Counted from the first letter of the stretch, positions 52,912 through 61,739 are shown. The stretch is 64,000 bases of DNA from Bacillota bacterium (GCA_023460575.1 JAEWPQ010000030.1:1-64000); one strand, 5' to 3'. Translations and numbers: made by a program. The notes: a model not told the origin generated them from the sequence alone.

Positions 52912-54083
52912 TTGTCAATTCCTCCTGTGGGTATCCTTGCCTCTACTACAAAACCAGGATCTGCTTCTGAATAAAACTGAACGATTCCTTTTAAATCTGA
53001 AACTCTCTTCTCGATCCCTTTTAAACCATTAGATTTAATTATATCACCGCAACCAAGTCCATTGTTTTTAATCCTGACCAGAATGGTACCCCGTTCTTTT
53101 TTGATATCAATATGGAAGGAATCTGCCCTTCCATGTTTGATTCCATTTGTTAAACTTTCCATGATCAGCAGATAAATACAGCTTTTAATATTCTGTGGCT
53201 CATTCTCAACCCCATCAGACATATTGAAATAAAAATGATACATTTCATTATCTGTAAAGTCATGAAAAAGCTGCAGAACCTGATCATGCAGACTGTCAAT
53301 CGTTGTATCATCTTTTAATACGGTTACAACTTTTCTTAGTTTACCAATACAATCTTTTGAAATTGAGTGGGATTTGACTATGGCCTCTTTGGCCTTTTCC
53401 GGTCTTGTTCCTATTACCTGTTCAGCAAACTCAAGATTCATATTCAAAGCAATAAGAGAATGTCCCATAGAATCATGCAGTTCCTGTGCAATTCTGGTTC
53501 TTTCTTCAGATATGGTCAGTTCTTCTATTATTTCTGAATACTCTTTCAGTTTTTCATTAGCTATCTTGAATTCTTCACTTAATTTATTAGTCCTGGCTTT
53601 TTCAATAAATAGACTTCTCATTATATATATAACCATGAACGATAAAAAATAATTAACAGCTATAACCAGTATGCTGCGGTTTAATTCCGGAACTTTATTT
53701 ATTTTATAAGGTATCCCATATGCGATAACATTGACAGCCATAAGTGGTGTTGAAATTTTTTCGTGAGTGAGAATTAAGTCGATGATCAAGACGATACTGT
53801 ATAACCTGGTTCCTTCACACATCAGCATTACTGATAAAAATGCAAATATTGCATTGCTTAGTAGATAGGAAAGCATAAACCCTATCGTGTTGCTTTTCCT
53901 GCAATATTTTTCTCTGCATGTGTCATTAAAACCTGTTAAAATTAGCAATCCAAATACAATAAGTTTAAAGACCAAAGACGTTTGTACAATTACAGCCTGG
54001 TAGATAATGAGCAGCATGCTGCCCAATCTCATCATTCTTAGTATTATTAATCTTTCTTTAGAGGATAAAAAACCAAATGACAT
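52908..54083 (-). CDS. Sensor histidine kinase (HisKA_3, DesK/LiaS-like)
   Basis: A 391-residue membrane kinase. About six N-terminal hydrophobic segments (residues 15-160) form the sensor, then a coiled-coil linker (162-192), and the HisKA_3 box with phospho-acceptor His203 in RIAQELHDSMGHSLIAL. The ATPase domain shows MESLTNGIKHGRAD (N box) and NGLGCG/SNGLKGIEKRV (G boxes). There is no extracellular domain of any size, so an intramembrane or lipid signal is likely, as in antibiotic-sensing kinases of this type. The paired regulator follows with a 4-bp overlap. Confidence 0.92.
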   Translation of the reverse strand: MSFGFLSSKERLIILRMMRLGSMLLIIYQAVIVQTSLVFKLIVFGLLILTGFNDTCREKYCRKSNTIGFMLSYLLSNAIFAFLSVMLMCEGTRLYSIVLIIDLILTHEKISTPLMAVNVIAYGIPYKINKVPELNRSILVIAVNYFLSFMVIYIMRSLFIEKARTNKLSEEFKIANEKLKEYSEIIEELTISEERTRIAQELHDSMGHSLIALNMNLEFAEQVIGTRPEKAKEAIVKSHSISKDCIGKLRKVVTVLKDDTTIDSLHDQVLQLFHDFTDNEMYHFYFNMSDGVENEPQNIKSCIYLLIMESLTNGIKHGRADSFHIDIKKERGTILVRIKNNGLGCGDIIKSNGLKGIEKRVSDLKGIVQFYSEADPGFVVEARIPTGGIDK

Positions 54084-54184
54084 AAAAAAGGCCTTTCAAG
54101 AATCAGTTATTTTTTATAGTTTGAAGTTACTGAATATAGAGACATTATACCACACTAAAATCTGAAAGAATATGTACAAAAAGT

Positions 54185-54213
54185 AATAAAAAATGCCTGG
54201 AGAAATCCAGACA
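54185..54213 (-). terminator. Terminator of the TRAP transporter operon
   Basis: On the reverse strand TGTCTGGA-TTTC-TCCAGGCA (8 bp, one wobble) is followed by TTTTTTATT, about 15-40 bp after the DctM stop codon. Confidence 0.8.
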
Positions 54214-54227
54214 TCTTTTATGATCCA

Positions 54228-55520
54228 TTAACCGCCAAACCACTTTAACGGTACGGTTATTAACGGTGGAAAGAGAATTAGAGCAAACACCAGGATAACC
54301 TGAAGTATATAATAGGGCATGACAGGCTTTATAATCTTTTCCATACTTACCTTTCCTGTAGCGCAGGCCACATTTAATACAGGACCTACAGGCGGGGAGG
54401 TAAGTCCCAGTACATTGGCAAGGGTGAATACCACACCGAAATAGACAGGATCGATTCCGGCAGCGTGAATCAGCGGAAGCATGATGGGAGTCATAATTAA
54501 TATAGTTGGAACAACATCAATACAGGTTCCCATAATAATGATGATAATCTGAAGCACCAGGTTAAGCAGTGCCGGATTCGCAGTAAGCCCATGCAATGAT
54601 TCCGTCAGCATCTGTGGAATCCGTGATATTGTCATCATATAGGCAGCAACCTGCGCAGTGGCAGCCAGGAACATAACAACACTGGACATTTTAGCAGCAG
54701 CAACAAAAGCCTTGATTAAATCCTTAAATTTAAGTTCTCTGTAAACAAAGATACCTACAGCAATGGCATAGACAACTGCAACCACACCAGCTTCCGTAGC
54801 AGTAAATATACCGCCTCTGAGACCGAATAAGATGATAAGCGGCAGTAGCAATGCCCATAACCCGTTAATAAATATTTTCATGATTTCCTTAACGGTATAT
54901 TTTGTTGTATCTGATTTTAAATTGTCTTTGCGGGTAACGATAAACCATACACTGCACATAATAATTGTTAAGTAAATTGCAGGAGCAATCCCGCCCAAAA
55001 ACAATGATTTAATTGAGCACCCCGCTGCAACGCCATATACGATCATGGGGATAGATGGCGGCATTATTGGTGCTACAAGATTCGCACTTGCCACCAGACC
55101 TGAAGATTTTGCACGGTCATATCCGGAGTCCACCATCATGGGGATCAGGATTGCTCCCAGCGCAGCAGTACTTGCAACCGCTGAACCTACGAGGCTTGCA
55201 AACATCAGACAGGCTAATATGGTTACATATCCGAGACCTCCGCGAAAACGTCCCACGAAAATATTGCAGAATTTAATGATCCGGTTTGTAAGTCCTCCCC
55301 GGTTCATCAGTTCCCCGGCAAGAACAAAAAATGGGAGAGCCATCATGGTGACACTGTCAGTCCCCCGCATGAGCTGGGCTGCAATGATTTGAGGATTAAC
55401 ATTGTTGCCTCCAAGTACCATTGCGGTGGCAACGCCGCAAAGGATAAGTGCAAATGCGATGGGCAGTCCAATAGCGATTCCGCCGATCAGAAATACTAAA
55501 AAATAAATTAAGATTGACAT
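54228..55520 (-). CDS. TRAP transporter large permease (DctM-type)
   Basis: A 430-residue protein with about 12 membrane segments, the ion-coupled channel subunit of a tripartite periplasmic-type transporter. Family segments are seen: ALPFFVLAGELMNRGGLT, VGSAVASTAALGAILIPMM, SGLVASANLVAPIMPPSIPM and the C-terminal FGVVFTLANVLGLTSPPVGP. It is the last gene of a reverse-strand operon dehydrogenase-DctP-DctQ-DctM. TRAP systems mostly carry sugar acids and other carboxylates. Confidence 0.93.
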   Translation of the reverse strand: MSILIYFLVFLIGGIAIGLPIAFALILCGVATAMVLGGNNVNPQIIAAQLMRGTDSVTMMALPFFVLAGELMNRGGLTNRIIKFCNIFVGRFRGGLGYVTILACLMFASLVGSAVASTAALGAILIPMMVDSGYDRAKSSGLVASANLVAPIMPPSIPMIVYGVAAGCSIKSLFLGGIAPAIYLTIIMCSVWFIVTRKDNLKSDTTKYTVKEIMKIFINGLWALLLPLIILFGLRGGIFTATEAGVVAVVYAIAVGIFVYRELKFKDLIKAFVAAAKMSSVVMFLAATAQVAAYMMTISRIPQMLTESLHGLTANPALLNLVLQIIIIIMGTCIDVVPTILIMTPIMLPLIHAAGIDPVYFGVVFTLANVLGLTSPPVGPVLNVACATGKVSMEKIIKPVMPYYILQVILVFALILFPPLITVPLKWFGG

Positions 55521-55529
55521 GGTTCCTCC

Positions 55530-56054
55530 TTATTCAAGCGTTGCCGTGCTTTCATCCTGCGGGGTTATCAGATCTTTTACTGTATGTTTTAATACCCATA
55601 ATTTAAAAATATTTCCTGAAGCCAGTAGTATAATGGATATTCCCATGATAAAACCGGAAAGGTATACAACCCATACTGGTAAACCGGTTGCAACCCATTT
55701 GTTGTGGTAGTTTTGCAGCATGAGACCGTAACTACCCGTAGTAAGAGCCATCATCAGCCAGATAATAAGTCCCTGTATCAGTGTGTACAGCAGTTTCTGG
55801 GCTGTGGACGGTAACCGGATCAAAACGGAATCAATCAGAAGATGCCGGTTGTCGCGCATGGCTTCTATAGATCCAAAATAAACCAGATAGATAAAGCTGA
55901 TCCGGGCAACCTCCTCCGACCAGGCAAAACCTGTATCAAAAATAAAACGTAGAATTACGTTTGTAAAAACAAGTATAATCATCACCGCCAGGGCAATGGA
56001 TATTAAGACTTCAATTCCTTTAAAGAGGGCATTTATCAGCCTGCTCATAGGCAC
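55530..56054 (-). CDS. TRAP transporter small permease (DctQ-type)
   Basis: A 174-residue protein with four membrane helices (about 13-33, 48-68, 88-108, 130-152) and the family segment FDTGFAWSEEVARISFIYLVY (here split by the helix boundary near residue 50). It ends 9 bp before DctM begins. It pairs with DctM to form the membrane part of the transporter. Confidence 0.9.
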   Translation of the reverse strand: MPMSRLINALFKGIEVLISIALAVMIILVFTNVILRFIFDTGFAWSEEVARISFIYLVYFGSIEAMRDNRHLLIDSVLIRLPSTAQKLLYTLIQGLIIWLMMALTTGSYGLMLQNYHNKWVATGLPVWVVYLSGFIMGISIILLASGNIFKLWVLKHTVKDLITPQDESTATLE

Positions 56055-56081
56055 CTCCTGCGAATGTAAATCGATGTTATG

Positions 56082-57134
56082 TTATTGGACTGCTTTAATT
56101 TTTTCTGTCAGATCCTTTGCCCATGGATTCTCTGAATAAAGTTTATCTGTGAGAGGTTTGATCTGTTCAATAATTTTTTCTTTATCCTCAGGAGTACATT
56201 CTGTTACCGTTACACCGTGATCTTTTAAGAACTTACGGTCTGTGTCAACACTTTTTATGTACTCATCCCAGGCTGTCTCACAGGAAACGTTGGCTGCATC
56301 CCGGATTATCTGCTGCTGGTTTTCACTTAAACCATCCATAAAGCTGGCAGAGGCAACAATCTCAAGAGTGGAAATAATATGGTTTGTTTCGTAGATATAT
56401 TTTTGTACTTCGTAAAAAGCTTCACTGATAACCGTTACCATTCCATTATCCTGTCCATCAACTACTCCTGTTTCCAGGGCAGAGAACAGTTCACCAAGAG
56501 GGATTACCTGGGCGGAAGCACCAAGATTTTCTACTATGCCCATATGAATGGGATTGCTTGGCATACGGAACTTCTGACCCTTAAAATCATCAACCCTTGT
56601 AAGCTGTTTATTACTTGTAAATGTTCTGGCGCTGTTCGGACCCCAACCCAGCATATAGACGGTGGGAAATTTTTCGTGAAATTCTCCGCTGATATCTTCT
56701 GCAATACTTCCTGTCCATACTTTTTTTGCATGGTCTAAATCCCGGTATAAAAAAGGCCAGTCGGAAATCAGCATAGTTTTATATTCCTGGTTCATTGGCG
56801 TTCCCACAATTGCTATTTCAATTGTTCCATTCCGGACTCCATCCCATAAGTCACCCTCGTTACCCAGTGTTCCGGAATGATAAAGCTCTACCTTTATGCT
56901 GCCGTTGCTTTTTTCTTCCACCATTGGTTTAAAAACATTGTCCAGGGCAGCAGCCATCGGATGTGTTGAGCTCCAGTTATCTCCAACCTTAATCGTCACT
57001 GGTCTGTCGGAGGTTTCTGCCTTCGCAGCAGTTCCTGCGGCAGTACTTTTCCCGGTCCCGCCCGCGCTCTGGCAGGCTGCGAGTGAAAATACTGTGAATG
57101 CGGATAAAATAATTGCTGTAATTCTTTTTTTCAT
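56082..57134 (-). CDS. TRAP transporter substrate-binding lipoprotein (DctP-type)
   Basis: A 350-residue extracellular binding protein. The lipobox LAAC at about 18-21 follows a hydrophobic signal (ITAIILSAFTVFSLAAC), so it is lipid-anchored. The DctP fold shows VGDNWSSTHPMAAALDNVF, the LYHSGTLGNEGDLWDGVRNG strand-helix, and the conserved ligand-carboxylate arginine in KGQKFRMPSNPIHMG. GVVDGQDNGMVTV is also typical. Start after AGGAGGAG. The substrate is probably a sugar acid given the dehydrogenase and GntR neighbours. Confidence 0.92.
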   Translation of the reverse strand: MKKRITAIILSAFTVFSLAACQSAGGTGKSTAAGTAAKAETSDRPVTIKVGDNWSSTHPMAAALDNVFKPMVEEKSNGSIKVELYHSGTLGNEGDLWDGVRNGTIEIAIVGTPMNQEYKTMLISDWPFLYRDLDHAKKVWTGSIAEDISGEFHEKFPTVYMLGWGPNSARTFTSNKQLTRVDDFKGQKFRMPSNPIHMGIVENLGASAQVIPLGELFSALETGVVDGQDNGMVTVISEAFYEVQKYIYETNHIISTLEIVASASFMDGLSENQQQIIRDAANVSCETAWDEYIKSVDTDRKFLKDHGVTVTECTPEDKEKIIEQIKPLTDKLYSENPWAKDLTEKIKAVQ

Positions 57135-57166
57135 GATAACTCCTCCTCATACGTTCCTTTGATAAT

Positions 57167-58195
57167 TTATAATTCTTCAAATAAAATAACCATTTTTGCC
57201 ATATCCGATGGGGGATTCTGCATATTTTTAAACACCTTGTCAATCTGGGAGAATGGAATTGTATCACTGACAATCCCATCCAGACGATAGGCTTTCTGGC
57301 GGAATTTTTCTATGGTCGGTCCAAACTGCCCTGAAGACATCCGGGTTCCAATAATAGATAGTTCTCTTCCGTTAATCATGCTCTGCGTAATGTTTTCTTC
57401 AGATGTACAGAACCCCAGAGGTACGACACGGGCACCGTTAGCAGGAATTCCTTTTTGTAAAAGCATGGTAAGTGAACCTGGATAGCCGGCTGCATCAAAT
57501 ATCACGTCTGCGCCTTCCCCATTTGTATATTCCTGTATACGGCTGTTCAAATCCTCCGTCCTGGTATTGATAATATAGTCAGCCCCGAAATCCTTGGCCC
57601 GATTTAAAAAGTTATCTTTTATATCAGCACATATAACAATACAGCCCTTTTCTTTACAAACCTGCAGAATAATGGTTCCAATTGTCCCCATACCCAAAAC
57701 CAGAACCACATCACTTCCCTGCACACCGGCTCTTTTGGTGCAGTGACCGCCGATTGCAAATGGCTCGATCAGTGCGGCTTCCTGAAATGGCAGATCTTTA
57801 GGCAATAGATAAATTTCATGCTCTGCAGCAATGAAGTATTCTCTCCAGCCGCCATCTACAGCAGCACCCCTTGCTTTTACTGTTCTGCAGATGTTTCGCC
57901 TGCCGCTTTTGCACTGTTTGCAGGTTCCGCAGGCAACTACCAGATCCACAACTACATGGTCCCCTTTTTTGACTTTTGTCACGCCTTCCCCAACTTCTTC
58001 GATAATACCTGCATTTTCATGACCTGGGATGCGGGGAAACTCTGCCATTGGATTCTCACCCAGGAATAGATGAAAATCCGAACCGCACACACCCGCGGCT
58101 TTCATTTTGATCAGCACTTCCCCCTTTGATGGTTTTGGACACTCTGTATCCTCAATGCTGTACCGGAATGGAGCCTTTACTGAAATTTGTTTCAT
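57167..58195 (-). CDS. Zinc-binding alcohol/polyol dehydrogenase (RspB/LgoD-like MDR)
   Basis: A 342-residue medium-chain dehydrogenase. The catalytic zinc site shows CGSDFHLF and GHENAGIIEEVG; the structural zinc cysteines are CGTCKQCKSGRRNIC. The Rossmann motif is VLVLGMGTIGTIILQVC (about 165-181). Overall it resembles the RspB and L-galactonate dehydrogenase-like branch that acts on sugar acids or polyols. It is first in the reverse-strand operon with the TRAP genes (32 bp before dctP) and divergent from a GntR regulator, so it probably oxidises the imported compound. Confidence 0.85.
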   Translation of the reverse strand: MKQISVKAPFRYSIEDTECPKPSKGEVLIKMKAAGVCGSDFHLFLGENPMAEFPRIPGHENAGIIEEVGEGVTKVKKGDHVVVDLVVACGTCKQCKSGRRNICRTVKARGAAVDGGWREYFIAAEHEIYLLPKDLPFQEAALIEPFAIGGHCTKRAGVQGSDVVLVLGMGTIGTIILQVCKEKGCIVICADIKDNFLNRAKDFGADYIINTRTEDLNSRIQEYTNGEGADVIFDAAGYPGSLTMLLQKGIPANGARVVPLGFCTSEENITQSMINGRELSIIGTRMSSGQFGPTIEKFRQKAYRLDGIVSDTIPFSQIDKVFKNMQNPPSDMAKMVILFEEL

Positions 58196-58232
58196 ATAAC
58201 CCTCCTTTGTAGAATACTTATTGTTTCAATTC

Positions 58233-58269
58233 TGATATATTTCTATTGATATATATGTGAAATATATCA
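58233..58269. promoter_or_regulatory. Long inverted repeat between the dehydrogenase and GntR genes
   Basis: TGATATATTTC and GAAATATATCA are perfect 11-bp arms separated by 15 bp, located 38 bp upstream of the dehydrogenase gene. It is a candidate operator for the divergently encoded GntR protein, probably over the dehydrogenase-TRAP promoter. Confidence 0.5.
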
Positions 58270-58452
58270 GATCACACTAACTTTATATCATTAATAAGAA
58301 GGTGTGTCAATTTGTCAAATATACTAAATATGTAGATGAAATTTTGTGAATATTACCCAAATTCGGATAATAAATAGAATTTGAAAATGAAAAAGAGTTG
58401 TTATATAATTAACATGTATTTTAATTTGTATATATGGTGGAAGGGAGTAAAG

Positions 58453-59202
58453 ATGAAAAAACAGGATAGCCAGACAAGCTTAACTGCTGATAAAACGGTG
58501 TATGATTTTATAGGCAGAAGAATTCTTGATCTATATATTAAGCCGGGAGAGACTATTAATATAAATGAACTTGAGAAGTTTTTAAATGTAAGCCGTTCTC
58601 CAATCCGTGATGCATTAATACAGCTTGAAAAGGAAGGGCTGGTTGTTACAACCCCTAAAAAAGGTACCATTGTATCGAAGATAAATGCTTCCCGTGTGAA
58701 GGATGAGAGATTTTTGCGTTCCTGTATTGAAGAACGTGTCATTGAAGAATTTCTGGAAATTTACCAGGAATCAGATATTGAAGAAATGAGGAATGCGATT
58801 AATGCTCAGGAGAGAGCTGTTGAACTTTTTGATGCCAGAGAGTTTCTGGCCTGCGATGATACGATGCACAGTATTCCATTTAACGTCACAGGGCATCAGT
58901 TCTGTCTTAATACCGTATTAAATATGTCAGGGCATTATTCACGAATCCGGCTTTTGTCTTTATCTGATATGACTACGCTGCGCCAGACTCTGGAACAGCA
59001 TATGACAATGATTGAATTAATAATTAAAAAAGATTCGGCCAGCTTAAAAACACTCATTCATAAGCATATCACCAATAAAGAATCGGAGTTCCAATCCCTA
59101 CTGAACAGATATCCGGATTTGTTTGAAACAGAGATACCCACAGCATCAAATACCGCCAATATCTGGGAGTCAGACTTTTTAAAACAGAAGGATTTTTCCT
59201 GA
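58453..59202 (+). CDS. GntR-family transcriptional regulator (FadR/FCD-like)
   Basis: A 249-residue regulator with an N-terminal winged helix (VYDFIGRRILDLYIKPGE, ELEKFLNVSRSPIRDALIQL, GLVVTTPKKGTIVSKI) and a helical C-terminal effector domain with metal-type histidines (DDTMHSIPFNVTGH, EQHMTMIELI, IHKHITNKE), the FCD pattern. The in-frame extension to 58381 lacks a ribosome site; GGGAG sits 6 bp before the ATG at 58453. Divergent from the TRAP/dehydrogenase operon, it probably represses it in the absence of a carboxylate ligand. Confidence 0.9.
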   Translation: MKKQDSQTSLTADKTVYDFIGRRILDLYIKPGETININELEKFLNVSRSPIRDALIQLEKEGLVVTTPKKGTIVSKINASRVKDERFLRSCIEERVIEEFLEIYQESDIEEMRNAINAQERAVELFDAREFLACDDTMHSIPFNVTGHQFCLNTVLNMSGHYSRIRLLSLSDMTTLRQTLEQHMTMIELIIKKDSASLKTLIHKHITNKESEFQSLLNRYPDLFETEIPTASNTANIWESDFLKQKDFS

Positions 59203-59250
59203 TCGGGAGTTCCTGTTAATATACTGGCTGGTAATATATAAAAAATGTTA

Positions 59251-59279
59251 TTGACAAATTAGTAAGGTACCTTTAGAAT
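59251..59279 (+). promoter_or_regulatory. marR operon promoter
   Basis: TTGACA, 17-bp spacer, TAGAAT (11 of 12 consensus matches), 42 bp upstream of the MarR start codon. The spacer contains the palindrome AAGGTACCTT. Confidence 0.85.
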
Positions 59280-59303
59280 AAAAAACAAAGGCACCTTACT
59301 AAT
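59258..59303. promoter_or_regulatory. Paired MarR operators forming a long inverted repeat
   Basis: ATTAGTAAGGTACCTTT (59258-59274) and AAAGGCACCTTACTAAT (59287-59303) are inverted copies with one mismatch. Each contains an AAGG(T/C)ACCTT core palindrome, so each is itself a near-site. One lies in the promoter spacer and the other just after the start point. A T-run after the second arm means the transcript could also fold into a terminator-like hairpin. Confidence 0.65.
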
Positions 59304-59320
59304 TTTTTGAAAGGAGTTTA

Positions 59321-59782
59321 ATGATGAACCCCAATACAGAACTAATGGAGAAGTTTTTCAGGATCGGCCGGCTGATGCACCAGAGTCATCACAGAAAATC
59401 TAAGCATTGCAGTGATTCCTGCAGAGGGCAGGGAAGAGTATTGTCTATTTTAAAAAAGAATCCCCAGATAACACAAAAAGAGTTATCTTCTTTACTTGAT
59501 ATCCGTTCCCAGTCTCTCGGCGAGCTTCTTGCCCGTTTAGAGCGTGATGGCTGTATCATCAGGGTTCCTTCTGATTCTGACCGGAGAGTGCTTCATATTA
59601 CCCTGACGGAACAGGGAATGAAAGCCGCAGGTCAGGCTGAGGAGAATAAAGAGCAGTCGGCAGAATTATTTGATTGTCTCAGTGAAGAAGAAAAAGAGTA
59701 TTTAGAGAAAATCCTTGACCGGCTGGTTGTTGTATTTGAAAAGGAAGCCAGCGAGTCAGGGGATATGCTATCAGAAGAATGA
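59321..59782 (+). CDS. MarR-family transcriptional regulator
   Basis: A 153-residue winged-helix regulator. The DNA-binding region runs from GQGRVLSILKKNPQITQKEL through SSLLDIRSQSLGELLARLER and the wing DSDRRVLHITLTEQG. The N-terminal SHHRKSKHCSDSC is rich in His and Cys, and could respond to metal or redox state. AAGGAG precedes the ATG at 59321 (a second ATG follows at once). A two-gene permease is downstream in the same operon and is presumably its target. Confidence 0.9.
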   Translation: MMNPNTELMEKFFRIGRLMHQSHHRKSKHCSDSCRGQGRVLSILKKNPQITQKELSSLLDIRSQSLGELLARLERDGCIIRVPSDSDRRVLHITLTEQGMKAAGQAEENKEQSAELFDCLSEEEKEYLEKILDRLVVVFEKEASESGDMLSEE

Positions 59783-59795
59783 CAGGAGGAAATTG

Positions 59796-60275
59796 ATGGA
59801 AACCTATATTTTTTACGGACTGGCTTTGATTGGATTGGGTGTCTCCTTTCGGAAAGATAAGGAAAAGACGAAGAATGCTCTTAAGAAATCATGGAAATCA
59901 TTGGAGAATATACTGCCTCAGCTGCTGACTATGATATTTTTGATCAGTGTGCTGCTGGCTTATCTAAACACCAGTCTGATATCCAGACTTATCGGAGGAG
60001 AATCCGGATGGGTTGGTGTTATTGTAGCAGCTGTGGTCGGTTCCATTACCATGATTCCGCCGTTTGTAGCATTTCCTACAGCCTCCATGCTTCTTAAGGC
60101 AGGAGCGGGGTTTATGCAGATTGGTGCGTTTGTATCTACACTGACTATGGTTGGAATTGTTACGATGCCGGTTGAAATGAAATATTTTGGCAAGAAAATG
60201 ACGATATACCGGAATATACTGGCATTTGTTTTTTCTTTTGCTGTGGCATTTTTAATTCAGGGGGTGACAGGGTGA
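59796..60275 (+). CDS. Half-size permease, YraQ/ArsP-like, subunit 1
   Basis: A 159-residue membrane protein with about four helices. It corresponds to one half of the YraQ/ArsP_1-type permease fold, with the repeat motif GSITMIPPFVAFPTASMLLK and TLTMVGIVTMPVEMKYF. AGGAGGA precedes the ATG at 59796; the longer frame to 59715 overlaps marR and was rejected. The second half is the next gene, 1 bp later. Full-length relatives carry both halves in one chain of about 300 residues. Confidence 0.75.
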   Translation: METYIFYGLALIGLGVSFRKDKEKTKNALKKSWKSLENILPQLLTMIFLISVLLAYLNTSLISRLIGGESGWVGVIVAAVVGSITMIPPFVAFPTASMLLKAGAGFMQIGAFVSTLTMVGIVTMPVEMKYFGKKMTIYRNILAFVFSFAVAFLIQGVTG

Positions 60276-60276
60276 T

Positions 60277-60801
60277 ATGAAACGATATCGGTACGCTATT
60301 CTGATGATATTTGTAATAGGATTGATAGCAATATTTGACCGGCAGGCTGCCGCCCTATCTGTAAACAATGCGGGATTGCAGTTAAAACAGATGTTTTTTG
60401 TTATACCGCCTATTTTTCTGCTTCTGGGCCTTCTTGATGTGTGGGTGCCAAGAACCACCATGGTTAAATATATGGGAGAAGGGTCTGGAATGAAAGGCAT
60501 ATTGCTGGCTTTTCTTATCGGGTCGGCAGCAGCAGGACCTCTTTACGGAGCTTTTCCGGTGGCAGCAGTTTTTATGAAAAAAGGAGTGAAGTTTTTAAAT
60601 CTCATGGTTTTTATCGGCGCATGGTCCACTACGAAAATCCCCATGCTGATGTTTGAGATTGAATCTCTGGGTTTAAAATTTGCCCTCACAAGACTGGCCA
60701 TTGATATACCCGGTATTATTCTGATTGCATTTTTACTGTCAAAACTAATATCCAAAGGGGAGATTGAAGAGATCTACAAAAATTCTGAAACTATGGCATA
60801 A
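60277..60801 (+). CDS. Half-size permease, YraQ/ArsP-like, subunit 2
   Basis: A 174-residue membrane protein with five hydrophobic segments. Its motif GSAAAGPLYGAFPVAAVFMK matches the subunit 1 motif in position and spacing (G-S-x5-P-x3-AFP), followed by GAWSTTKIPMLMFEIE. The two proteins are thus related halves of one permease and probably form a heterodimer. The start lies 1 bp after the previous stop. The substrate is unknown; relatives export organoarsenicals or other small solutes. Confidence 0.75.
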   Translation: MKRYRYAILMIFVIGLIAIFDRQAAALSVNNAGLQLKQMFFVIPPIFLLLGLLDVWVPRTTMVKYMGEGSGMKGILLAFLIGSAAAGPLYGAFPVAAVFMKKGVKFLNLMVFIGAWSTTKIPMLMFEIESLGLKFALTRLAIDIPGIILIAFLLSKLISKGEIEEIYKNSETMA

Positions 60802-60861
60802 TCATGTACCGGACTGGCGTTTTTTGAATAGTATAAACCAAAAAGGTTGAGAAATGAGATT

Positions 60862-61671
60862 ATGGGTTATTATATCACGGTTGACGGAAATGTCAATATT
60901 TACGTGGAGGATTTGAATCCGGATTGCGAAAAAACCATCCTGTTTCTTCATGGCTGGCCGGGGAGCCGTAAACTGTTTGAATATCAGTTTGATGTGCTCC
61001 CCGGTATGGGGTTTCGGTGTATTGGTATTGACACAAGGGGATTTGGAGATTCGGATAAGCCTTTTTGCGGGTACGACTATGACAGACTTGCAGATGATGT
61101 GAGAGAAGTAATTGATGCACTGGGATTAAAAAACATTACCCTGGCCGGCCATTCTACCGGGGGTGCCATAGCAATCCGGTATATGGCAAGGCATAAATGT
61201 CATGGGGTATCGAAGCTGGCTTTGTTTGCAGCTGCAGCACCAAGTCTGATCAAACGGCAGAATTTCCCCTATGGAGTTGATTTGCAGACAGTGACGGATA
61301 TTATTAATGGAACTTATGAGGACCGGCCCAATATGCTTAGAAATTTCGGAGATATTTTCTTTTTCCAGCATATAACCGGACCATTTGCAGATTGGTTTCT
61401 GCAGGTGGGACTGCAGGCGGCCGGCTGGGCAACGGCTAAGGTTGCGAATACATGGATTCAGGAGATTTTGTTCCAGGACCTGACAGATATTTGTGTACCA
61501 ACTCTCATTATTCATGGAATCCATGATAAAGTAGTACCCTTCTCATTGGGGGAGATACAGCATCAGTATATTAAAAATTCAGTACTTCTGCCTTTTGAAT
61601 TCAGCGGACATGGCGCATTCTATGACCAGAAGGATGAATTCAATCAGGCACTGGCGGAGTTTGCAGAGTAA
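60862..61671 (+). CDS. Alpha/beta hydrolase (non-heme chloroperoxidase-like)
   Basis: A 269-residue hydrolase with an intact catalytic machinery: oxyanion FLHGWPGSRKLFEYQF, nucleophile Ser98 in LAGHSTGGAIA, an acid in IHGIHDKVVPF, and His250 in FSGHGAFYDQ. The group includes cofactor-free haloperoxidases and esterases. A TTG five codons upstream opens the same frame, but MGYYITVDGNVNIYVEDLNP is the standard N-terminus. The ribosome site is weak for either start. It may be co-transcribed with the permease genes, 60 bp upstream. Confidence 0.85.
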   Translation: MGYYITVDGNVNIYVEDLNPDCEKTILFLHGWPGSRKLFEYQFDVLPGMGFRCIGIDTRGFGDSDKPFCGYDYDRLADDVREVIDALGLKNITLAGHSTGGAIAIRYMARHKCHGVSKLALFAAAAPSLIKRQNFPYGVDLQTVTDIINGTYEDRPNMLRNFGDIFFFQHITGPFADWFLQVGLQAAGWATAKVANTWIQEILFQDLTDICVPTLIIHGIHDKVVPFSLGEIQHQYIKNSVLLPFEFSGHGAFYDQKDEFNQALAEFAE

Positions 61672-61685
61672 ATATCACAATATCT

Positions 61686-61739
61686 AAAACAGGGCAGTTA
61701 GTAGAAACGAATTTGGTTTTCTTACGATTGCCCTGTTTT
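61686..61739 (+). terminator. Terminator-like hairpin after the alpha/beta hydrolase
   Basis: AAAACAGGGCA pairs with TGCCCTGTTTT (11 bp) around a 32-nt loop that has partial further pairing (GTAGAAAC with GTTTTCTTAC). A short T-run lies in the 3' arm. Confidence 0.65.
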
